Of a stretch of DNA of 7,234 nt, positions 1 to 4,886 are shown piece after piece (the first letter of the stretch is position 1; each line of letters begins with the position of its first letter). A model generated the notes under the pieces. The model saw nothing but the letters and a program-made list of their open reading frames with translations, was not told the DNA's origin and made no database searches. The DNA is taken from positions 1 to 7,234 of the forward strand of contig DYKL01000179.1 of the NCBI GenBank assembly GCA_020722645.1, given 5' to 3'. A program made the position numbers and the translations under genes. Source of the stretch: Acetofilamentum sp. GTDB lineage: Bacteria > Bacteroidota > Bacteroidia > Bacteroidales > JAFGUD01.

Positions 1-250
1 ACCAATCAAAAGACAAAGCCCAATTTAAATCATCTCCAAGTTTTTCTCGCCAATCAGTTTCTCGTTGTCCGTTAAGACTTTCGTAATATTTAATTAAGTC
101 CTGTTTGAGAACTGTTGTAGTTCCGTTACTTCCTTGCTTTTTAATTCTGCCATATTGTATTAAATATGAAATATTGGAAGTCGTTACATTCTTTTGTAAA
201 TATTCACTTGCCCAGTCTGCTGCTTCTTTTATTGTTAAAATTTCAGTCAT
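1..250 (-). CDS. N-terminal part of a probable DNA methyltransferase (restriction-modification type), cut by the window edge
   Basis: The first 83 codons are open from an ATG at 248-250 and run off the left edge without a stop. Residues 4-55 look like a small helix-turn-helix of the excisionase/MerR type: LTIKEAADWASEYL as the first helices, then TTSNISYLIQYGRIKKQG and a 'TTVLKQDLIKYY' tail, the pattern in which a recognition helix is followed by a short wing. Residues 67-83 (WREKLGDDLNWALSFDW) resemble from memory the segment just before the catalytic domain in Bacteroidota site-specific DNA methyltransferases of restriction-modification systems. The catalytic motifs (DPFxGSGT, DPPY) would lie outside the window, so the enzyme assignment is inference; the open frame and the HTH-like pattern are what is seen. 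The start overlaps a TGA in another frame (ATGA), after a decayed sensor gene. An HTH-only regulator is the main alternative. Confidence 0.55.
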   Translation of the reverse strand, partial: MTEILTIKEAADWASEYLQKNVTTSNISYLIQYGRIKKQGSNGTTTVLKQDLIKYYESLNGQRETDWREKLGDDLNWALSFDW

Positions 251-416
251 TTTAAAATTATAATTTTTTTGCTAAACAATTTTTTAACATTGTTGATTCT
301 TTTTTGATATAAAATTGCAGTTATACAAAGGATTGCAAAAATAAAAAAAAGTTACTTAAATTGAATATCTTTGGATAAAAAGTTTTTATTCAAGTTTTTC
401 TATTTTGTTTTTACAT
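251..416. other. Non-coding, AT-rich stretch with possible further sensor-gene debris
   Basis: No convincing gene lies between the propeller remnant and the methyltransferase start. On the minus strand a 34-codon open stretch (351 down to 247) reads LFFIFAILCITAILYQKRIN and then a Lys-rich end. This resembles a membrane helix with a basic cytosolic flank, as found after the propeller and Y_Y_Y domains of the same sensor class. It has no start codon and an in-frame TAA directly upstream, so it is at best debris. Confidence 0.35.
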
Positions 417-597
417 TTAAAATTTAATAAATTCAATACCAAACCAAATAAAGCCTTTGTAATCTTGTAATCCACAATAAACAGAACTGATAGACAAGCC
501 ATCTGCAATAGAAATTCTTGTTACTTTAAACTGATATGTTTGAGCAAAAATGTTTAAAGAATAAAACAAAAGAAATAAAAAAATATATTTTTTTCAT
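417..597 (-). pseudogene. Remnant 5' end of a regulator-propeller (Reg_prop) sensor gene, frameshifted and truncated
   Basis: From the ATG at 595-597 the literal frame gives only MKKIYFFISFVLFFKHFCS and soon stops. The next frame, entered if one A is removed from the seven-A run after the ATG, gives a good signal peptide (KKYIFLFLLFYSLNIFAQ) followed by YQFKVTRISIADGLSISS, VYCGLQDYKGFIWFG, then IEFIKF and a stop at 417-419. 'ISIADGLS..SVY...QD.KGFIWFG' is the classic opening of the periplasmic beta-propeller in Bacteroidota regulator-propeller sensors (hybrid two-component or related regulators), where the family continues as 'T.DGLN.YDG'. Here it ends, so only about 60 of many hundreds of codons remain. 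The start lies 12 bases after the Nudix stop, as if the gene had once followed it in an operon. The frameshift and truncation are seen; gene death is inferred. Confidence 0.7.
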
Positions 598-609
598 TAA
601 AATTGATTT

Positions 610-1191
610 TTAAACTAAATCCCAGATTTCAATTAAATTAGGATATGTGTTTTCAAAAATTTCATGAAGATCATTTTTGTCAACCCATTTGGCTTCTGTT
701 ATGCCTTCTTCTGTCAGAGGGGCAGGGTTTTCAGTATGTTTGTACAGCATTTTGAACCAGTAAGTTCTTTTTAAGTGCCAGTTGTCTTTTTCTTTAAAAC
801 AGTGAAAAGTTGAAATAAGCTGTTCAATAATTATTGGTTCTTTTATGTTGCATTCTTCCATAACTTCTCTAATAGCTGCTTCCGTGTATGATTCGTTTGG
901 TTTGACGTGTCCTTTGGGCAGTTGCCAAACATTGCGGTTTTTTATTGCAAGAACTTTTCTGGAATTATTTAATACAAGTCCTCCTGCGGCTTCTTCGTAA
1001 ATAAAAAGAGTTTTAAATATTTGAAAAAGTTCATTCAAATCGCTATGAGAAATAAACAAAGAAGGATAGTTTCCATCAATAAATTTATTTACCAGTATTT
1101 TCAAGTGATTTCTGTCTTTGTAATGAGCATAAAAAGGCTCATCTTCGTCAGTTAAATAAATAATTCTATTAGAGAAATAAATTTTTATCAT
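610..1191 (-). CDS. Nudix hydrolase with N-terminal extension
   Basis: 193 residues. The Nudix fold starts near residue 66 (EEAAGGLVLN), passes through VWQLPKGHV, and carries the Nudix box at about 94-116: G94, E100, then R108-E109-V and the metal-binding E112-E113. The usual Gly near the box end is Asn here (EECNI), a tolerated change. These enzymes hydrolyse nucleoside diphosphates linked to another group, using Mg2+ bound by the REUxEE glutamates. The substrate cannot be told from sequence; the Bacteroidota branch with 'AAGGLV..N' and 'LPKG' is usually annotated only as a Nudix hydrolase. Residues 1-65 form an extension without a recognised domain. The protein is probably cytosolic, with no leader or membrane segment. 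It lies 47 bases after the coiled-coil gene, with a candidate promoter of its own in that gap. It was probably once followed by the propeller sensor whose remnant starts 12 bases after its stop. Confidence 0.9.
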   Translation of the reverse strand: MIKIYFSNRIIYLTDEDEPFYAHYKDRNHLKILVNKFIDGNYPSLFISHSDLNELFQIFKTLFIYEEAAGGLVLNNSRKVLAIKNRNVWQLPKGHVKPNESYTEAAIREVMEECNIKEPIIIEQLISTFHCFKEKDNWHLKRTYWFKMLYKHTENPAPLTEEGITEAKWVDKNDLHEIFENTYPNLIEIWDLV

Positions 1192-1228
1192 AATTTATAT
1201 TAGAAATAAAAGGAATAATAATATTGCT

Positions 1229-1259
1229 CAAAAATAATCTATTTTTGAAAATAAATCAA
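1229..1259 (-). promoter_or_regulatory. Candidate Bacteroidota-type promoter for the Nudix gene
   Basis: On the minus strand TTG (1259-1257) is followed after 20 bases by TATTTTTG (1236-1229). This fits the Bacteroidota primary sigma pattern of TTTG/TTG, about 19-21 bases, TAnnTTTG. It would start transcription near 1222, about 30 bases before the ATG at 1191. The -33 part overlaps the 3' end of the coiled-coil gene. In such AT-rich DNA a chance match is quite possible. Confidence 0.4.
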
Positions 1260-1919
1260 TTTATTTTTTATAAATAATTTTTTCAGTTCTTCAAGATAAA
1301 CTTCATTTGTCTTAAAATCATCAGATTGTCCGTATTTTTTGTTTAAAATTTTTAATTGTTCAAAAGTTTCTTTTTTCAATTTCAATTCGTCGTAAAGTTC
1401 TTCAATTTGTTGTTTAAGTATTTTAATTTTTTCAGCTTTTATAATTTCTTCGGTTATATCTGTATTGTCGAGTTCGTGAATTTTGTTTTTGTGCATTTCT
1501 AATTGATCAAATGAAAAATCGGTTTTGTTTAGTTCTTGTTTTATATGAGATTCTTCGGCAATCATTTTTCTGATTTGAATTATGTTTTTTTTGCAGGCTT
1601 CAACTTTCATTTTTCTTAGGTCAATTTGTTGTTTGTATGAATTGGCAATTTTATATATATCCTGAATTTCTTCTTCGTTCAAAGTTGTCAATGTTTTGAA
1701 TCCCATTATTTTTTCAAGATTTTCCAACTCTTCGTACCATAGAGATTTAGGTACTTCAAAATTTTTGTGAAGCAAATCCATTGCCCAGCCTCTAATTTTG
1801 TGAATTTCTTTTTCATACTCAAATATTGATTTATCATTGTTGTATATTTCTTGCTGTAACTGTTCGTCGAGATTTAGTACAGGTTTACGTTTAAAAAATA
1901 TTTTCTTTATCAAGTTCAT
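1239..1919 (-). CDS. Hypothetical coiled-coil protein, family not recognised
   Basis: 226 residues, starting at the ATG at 1917-1919. The first 15 residues are strongly basic (MNLIKKIFFKRKP) but too charged for a signal peptide; they could be a short membrane- or nucleic-acid-contacting tail. The rest is rich in Lys, Glu, Ile and Leu with heptad-like runs at about 96-130 and 155-195 (for example IKILKQQIEELYDELKLKKE), so a largely alpha-helical, coiled-coil protein is expected. There are no catalytic motifs and no clear membrane helix. A more globular-looking piece with Trp45 and Trp61 lies at about 42-75. It sits 47 bases before the Nudix gene and 144 bases after the aminotransferase gene, from which it is separated by tandem repeats, so it may start its own transcript. 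No function can be given; a structural or scaffold role is only a guess. Confidence 0.7.
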   Translation of the reverse strand: MNLIKKIFFKRKPVLNLDEQLQQEIYNNDKSIFEYEKEIHKIRGWAMDLLHKNFEVPKSLWYEELENLEKIMGFKTLTTLNEEEIQDIYKIANSYKQQIDLRKMKVEACKKNIIQIRKMIAEESHIKQELNKTDFSFDQLEMHKNKIHELDNTDITEEIIKAEKIKILKQQIEELYDELKLKKETFEQLKILNKKYGQSDDFKTNEVYLEELKKLFIKNKLIYFQK

Positions 1920-1953
1920 TTTATTGAGTAATCGAGTTTGTCAAGTAATATTA

Positions 1954-1977
1954 TTACATTGTTACATTGTTAAATTG
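1954..1977. repeat. Tandem repeat, 3 copies of an 8-bp unit (TTACATTG)
   Basis: TTACATTG at 1954-1961 and 1962-1969, then TTAAATTG at 1970-1977 with one change. It lies in the spacer between the aminotransferase and coiled-coil genes. Its reverse complement (CAATGTAA) nearly equals the unit of the array at 2021-2060 (CAATGAAA when rotated), so the two arrays face each other as imperfect inverted repeats. Confidence 0.85.
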
Positions 1978-1997
1978 TTGGCTGACGCCTTTGTCGA

Positions 1998-2013
1998 GTT
2001 ATCAAGTTATCAA
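1998..2013. repeat. Tandem repeat, 2 copies of an 8-bp unit (GTTATCAA)
   Basis: GTTATCAA occurs at 1998-2005 and 2006-2013, followed by a partial copy (GTTAT at 2016-2020) and preceded by a degenerate one (TTTGTCGA at 1990-1997). It shares the 8-bp period of the flanking arrays but has a different sequence. Confidence 0.7.
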
Positions 2014-2020
2014 GAGTTAT

Positions 2021-2060
2021 AAACAATGAAACAATGAAACAATGAAACAATAAAACAATT
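2021..2060. repeat. Tandem repeat, 5 copies of an 8-bp unit (AAACAATG)
   Basis: Three exact copies of AAACAATG (2021-2044) are followed by AAACAATA (2045-2052) and AAACAATT (2053-2060). The array ends four bases before the stop codon of the aminotransferase gene, at its 3' side. Sequence drift at one end is typical of arrays formed by replication slippage. Confidence 0.9.
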
Positions 2061-2063
2061 ATT

Positions 2064-3563
2064 CTACAATTCAAACCAGTTTTTCAGATAATCAAAATTT
2101 CTTTTTTTGTCATTTAAAAACCACTCGCCGGAATTATCCTGATAATAGTCTTTTTGAAATTCATCTGCATTTTCTATAATTTCTTTTATTGAGTTAATTA
2201 TAAAAAGCAACTCATTATTAATCATCGTCGGGTGAAGTGAAATTCTGACCCAGCCGGGTTTCACTTTTGCAAATCCTTCATCAATTTTTTGTGTTAATCC
2301 TTCTGATATTTTTTTATCAATATGGAACAAATAATGACCGTAAGGACCGGCACAAGAACAGCCGCCTCTTGTCTGGATGCCATATCTGTCATTTAATATT
2401 CGGACAATCAGGTTGTGATGAAGAATATCCGAATAAAAAGTAATAACTCCGAGTCTTTCTCTGATATTGCTTGCGAGAATATGAATATTCGGAATTTTTT
2501 CGAGTTCGTCGAAAGCGATTTTCAGAAGTTCTTTTTCTCGTTTCAGAATATTATCAGTTCCCATTTGTTCTTTAAGTTTTATGACCAAGGCTGTCCGTAT
2601 AGTTTGCATAAAAGCGGGAGTACCGCCGTCTTCACGCACTTCGGGTTCCTCGAAAAAACGGCATTCATTCCAGCGGTTTGTCCATTTTACAGTACCACCG
2701 CCCGGATTATCGGGGTAAATATTTTCGTATAATTTTCGGTTGAACAATAAAACGGCTGCACTGCCTGGACCACCGAGGAATTTATGCGGTGAAAAATAAA
2801 TAGCATCAAAATAAGCATCAGGTTCATCTTTAGGGTGCATATCAATATTTATGTAAGGAGCTGCGGCGGCATAATCAATGAAACACAAACCGTTATATTT
2901 ATGCATAATTTTTGCAAATTCGTGAACTTCGGGTAAACAACCTGTAACATTTGAACCACCTGAAAAAGCTCCAATTTTTATTTTTCTGTTTTTGTATTTT
3001 TTTATTGAATCTTCCAGAATTTCTGAACAAACTTTCAGGTCGTCATTTGGTTCTAATATTTCAACATCGCAAATGGATTTAACCCAAGAAAAATGATTGG
3101 AATGGTGTTCAACGTGAGTTACAAAAACTATAGGTCTGTCTTCTTCGCGTATTTTAACGTTTGATAAATCAATTGAAGTTTGTCTTTTGAAATAAGAATT
3201 AGGGTCAGGAAGTCTGAAGCCGAGAATTCGGATAAATTTGTTCAAAACTCTTGTCATTCCTTCGCCTGATGTTAAAAGAATATCATCTTCGTTGGCATTT
3301 ACATGTTTTTTAATAATTTCTCTCGCCCAGCTGTATGAGTTAGTCATTATAACTCCTGTTTCACAGGCTTCGGAGTGAGTATTACCAATCATAGGACCAA
3401 AAAGACCGATAATTTTATCTTCAATTGGTTTGTATAATCTTCCGCTTGCAATCCAATCGGCATAAATCAACTTTTTTTCGCCAAAAGGTGTCTGAAATTT
3501 TGTTTCTTCTCCAACGATATTTTTTTTATATTTTGAAAAATATTGTTCCAAATCGTTTTTCAT
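2064..3563 (-). CDS. Class V aminotransferase / cysteine-desulfurase-fold PLP enzyme
   Basis: 499 residues, a PLP-dependent fold type I enzyme of aminotransferase class V. Visible landmarks are YADWIASGRLY (34-44), the phosphate-binding region SGEGMT (99-104), the ring-stacking His pair in VEHHSN (151-156), the PLP-pyridine Asp in FIDYAAAAPY (D230), and the Schiff-base lysine K261 in YFSPHKFLGGPG. A Cys-Ser-Cys loop (RGGCSCAGPYGHYL, C402 and C404) sits where cysteine desulfurases carry the sulfur-accepting Cys, so C-S bond cleavage is plausible. It is roughly 90 residues longer than SufS/CsdA, with added length in the middle and a C-terminal tail. No suf, isc or nif genes are nearby, so a housekeeping Fe-S role is not supported; the substrate is unknown. 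It is cytosolic. The gene starts 54 bases after the small membrane-protein gene and may be co-transcribed with it. Confidence 0.9.
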   Translation of the reverse strand: MKNDLEQYFSKYKKNIVGEETKFQTPFGEKKLIYADWIASGRLYKPIEDKIIGLFGPMIGNTHSEACETGVIMTNSYSWAREIIKKHVNANEDDILLTSGEGMTRVLNKFIRILGFRLPDPNSYFKRQTSIDLSNVKIREEDRPIVFVTHVEHHSNHFSWVKSICDVEILEPNDDLKVCSEILEDSIKKYKNRKIKIGAFSGGSNVTGCLPEVHEFAKIMHKYNGLCFIDYAAAAPYINIDMHPKDEPDAYFDAIYFSPHKFLGGPGSAAVLLFNRKLYENIYPDNPGGGTVKWTNRWNECRFFEEPEVREDGGTPAFMQTIRTALVIKLKEQMGTDNILKREKELLKIAFDELEKIPNIHILASNIRERLGVITFYSDILHHNLIVRILNDRYGIQTRGGCSCAGPYGHYLFHIDKKISEGLTQKIDEGFAKVKPGWVRISLHPTMINNELLFIINSIKEIIENADEFQKDYYQDNSGEWFLNDKKRNFDYLKNWFEL

Positions 3564-3617
3564 AACTTATTTTTTTTTTTTTGATGATACACAATGATTA
3601 TTAAATCAGAAAATGTT

Positions 3618-3800
3618 TCACTTTTTTTTCGATTTTTTTTCAAATTTTTTGAAAATCAGTTCAATCAGAATACTTACAAGAATGTATATACCCATAAATA
3701 ACATTACATTTCCGAAGGTACCAAATTCGAAATAGTTGTATGTAAATATACAAAGAGGTATAGCAATAATTAAACGAATAATATTTTTAAGAAATTTCAC
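3618..3800 (-). CDS. Small two-helix membrane protein, hypothetical
   Basis: 60 residues, from a GTG at 3798-3800; an in-frame TAA lies three codons upstream and no ATG precedes the first helix, so GTG is the only reasonable start. Two hydrophobic segments lie at about 7-22 (IIRLIIAIPLCIFTYN) and 32-50 (VMLFMGIYILVSILIELIF), joined by a short FEFGTFGN turn, and the protein ends in a strongly basic tail (KKFEKKSKKK). This hairpin with a basic end suggests an inner-membrane protein with the tail in the cytoplasm. No family is recognised. It lies 54 bases ahead of the aminotransferase gene on the same strand and may be its operon partner. The open frame and sensible topology argue that it is real, but a gene this short in AT-rich DNA stays uncertain. 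Confidence 0.6.
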   Translation of the reverse strand: MKFLKNIIRLIIAIPLCIFTYNYFEFGTFGNVMLFMGIYILVSILIELIFKKFEKKSKKK

Positions 3801-3867
3801 TTTGAATTATTTTAATATCGGTACAAAATAAAAAAAAATATTGGAAAAACATATAAACAATCAAAAA

Positions 3868-3960
3868 GTTGAAAGTTGAACTCAACTTCGACTAAGCCCA
3901 GTATGACATTCATCCTAAACATGCCGAAGGGTCTCAACAAACTATACATACCCTTCATGG
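3868..3960. repeat. Probable interspersed repeat with inverted repeats, CTTCGACT...AGTATGACA type
   Basis: The block contains AAGTTGA-AC-TCAACTT (3873-3888), then CTTCGACTAAGCCCAGTATG (3886-3905) followed by ACA, and GAAGGGT (3926-3932) paired with ACCCTTC (3950-3956) over a 17-base gap. On the minus strand it reads GAGACCCTTCGGCATG ... TGTCATACTGGGCTTAGTCG. This is close in style to the interspersed 'GAGATCCTTCGGC...CTCAGGATGACA' repeats that I recall from many bacterial genomes, including Bacteroidota. It is richer in G+C than its surroundings. Membership of that repeat group is judged from memory. Confidence 0.5.
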
Positions 3961-3971
3961 CAAGCTATATA

Positions 3972-4098
3972 AACTTTAAGATACTGGTTTAAACCTGTTG
4001 ATTTTGTCTGTGTGGACACCGACAAAAGCGTGTTTACCGACATTTCAGGTGTCCGCCCCTGAAATTTCAAAGATTTTAAACCAAGACCAACTTTAAGA
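3972..4098. mobile_element. MITE-like palindromic element with flanking direct repeats
   Basis: The outer edges carry a perfect 10-bp direct repeat AACTTTAAGA (3972-3981 and 4089-4098), which could be a target-site duplication. Just inside are inverted ends TGGTTTAAA (3985-3993) and TTTAAACCA (4075-4083). The interior holds a 26-bp near-palindrome at 4002-4027 (arms TTTTGTC and GACAAAA, inner arms GTGT and ACAC, one mismatched pair). It also holds a second hairpin at 4042-4065 (ATTTCAGG, 8-base loop, CCTGAAAT). GGACACC (4014-4020) can alternatively pair with GGTGTCC (4048-4054). There is no open frame, so it would depend on a transposase elsewhere. A structured RNA or a REP-like repeat is an alternative. 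Confidence 0.5.
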
Positions 4099-4118
4099 AC
4101 TAATTCTAATTATTTTTT

Positions 4119-4886
4119 TTAATCAGAAATTTTAAAAACAGGCGAAAAATGGTAATATTCGTAACTTGTAGCTCCTTCCATGTGGTTATTGTGGTATAAT
4201 TTGTTCAAAAAAACAATGTTGATACCGTCTGAATATGCTGTAGTATAATATATTTCGCCGTGCGATGCCATAACAAAATTATCATCCTGATTGATTTGAT
4301 AAATGAGTTTTTGATTTGCATAAAGCCGTGAAATTGTGAGCATTTCATCATAATTATTTTCATAATCAGCTTTAAAATTAATTCCGCCCAGTTTAAGAGT
4401 GAAAATTTTGTTGCTGTCGTTGTCAAAGAGATTAGGATTCGGCTTTTTTGAAATATCAAGCCCATTTTCAGTGAAAAAAGCTTTTGCTTCTTCAAGATTC
4501 TTTGAAGATTGCTCGTAAGTCGTACATAAATTTTCTGATGTGCATAATTGGTAAATTGTATATGTTTTGAGATATTCCTGATTTTTAAGGTCGTAAACGC
4601 CGAGTATTACACCGGAATAAGGATATGCTTCCATCCCGACATATTTGCAATTAACCGGTTTTTCGACAACTTCGCCGCCGACATCATAATAAACGTAGTT
4701 TTGTTTTTCGTATATATGCTTAAAAGCAACTAATTGATTCTGATAATTTATGTCCAAAACAATAAACTGATTTGTTTTAATATCAATATCGTAAGGACAT
4801 TCGCCGGAACTTCTTTCTTTTTGAGCAAAAAGTAGCAAAGTTGTAAAAACAGCAATTATAAGCAAAGATAGAGTTTTCATAATCAT
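4119..4886 (-). CDS. Exported protein of unknown function, coupled to the sensor kinase
   Basis: 255 residues with a clear Sec signal peptide: MIMKTL, a hydrophobic core SLLIIAVFTTLLLF, and likely cleavage after Ala21 (FA-Q), the Bacteroidota pattern. No lipobox Cys follows, so the mature protein is expected in the periplasm or beyond. The mature part is rich in Tyr, Asn and beta-strand-like stretches (for example FIVLDINYQNQLVAFKHIYE) and has four cysteines (C30, C80, C115, C121) that could form disulfides. No domain is recognised. The first ATG (4884-4886) overlaps the kinase stop by four bases (ATGA); a second in-frame ATG two codons on (4878-4880) is also possible and gives the tidier leader MKTLSLL. 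The coupling suggests it is made together with the kinase, perhaps as a partner or output in the same signalling process, but that is inference. Confidence 0.8.
   Translation of the reverse strand: MIMKTLSLLIIAVFTTLLLFAQKERSSGECPYDIDIKTNQFIVLDINYQNQLVAFKHIYEKQNYVYYDVGGEVVEKPVNCKYVGMEAYPYSGVILGVYDLKNQEYLKTYTIYQLCTSENLCTTYEQSSKNLEEAKAFFTENGLDISKKPNPNLFDNDSNKIFTLKLGGINFKADYENNYDEMLTISRLYANQKLIYQINQDDNFVMASHGEIYYTTAYSDGINIVFLNKLYHNNHMEGATSYEYYHFSPVFKISD

Noticed and set aside
1837..2022. Plus-strand open frame running across the coiled-coil gene start and the repeat spacer
   Set aside because: It is largely antisense to the start of a longer gene and otherwise made of tandem-repeat DNA.
1954..2060. 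CRISPR-like array
   Set aside because: The units are only 8 bp and directly adjacent, with no spacers, and there are no cas genes.
2415..2732. A 105-codon plus-strand open frame opposite the aminotransferase gene
   Set aside because: It is antisense to the conserved catalytic region of a clear enzyme gene and its translation has no recognisable features.
3801..3860. Promoter for the small membrane-protein gene (TTATTTTG box)
   Set aside because: The -7-like box matches imperfectly and no TTG lies at the right distance upstream.
4042..4065. Intrinsic terminator for the kinase unit
   Set aside because: The hairpin ATTTCAGG/CCTGAAAT is not followed by a T-run on the minus strand (next bases are GTCGG), so it fits a repeat element better.
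4205..4495. A 96-codon minus-strand open frame inside the exported-protein gene
   Set aside because: It lies wholly within the 255-codon gene in another frame. Its protein is an unlikely mix of Ile, Lys and Met with no domain, and it lacks its own context.
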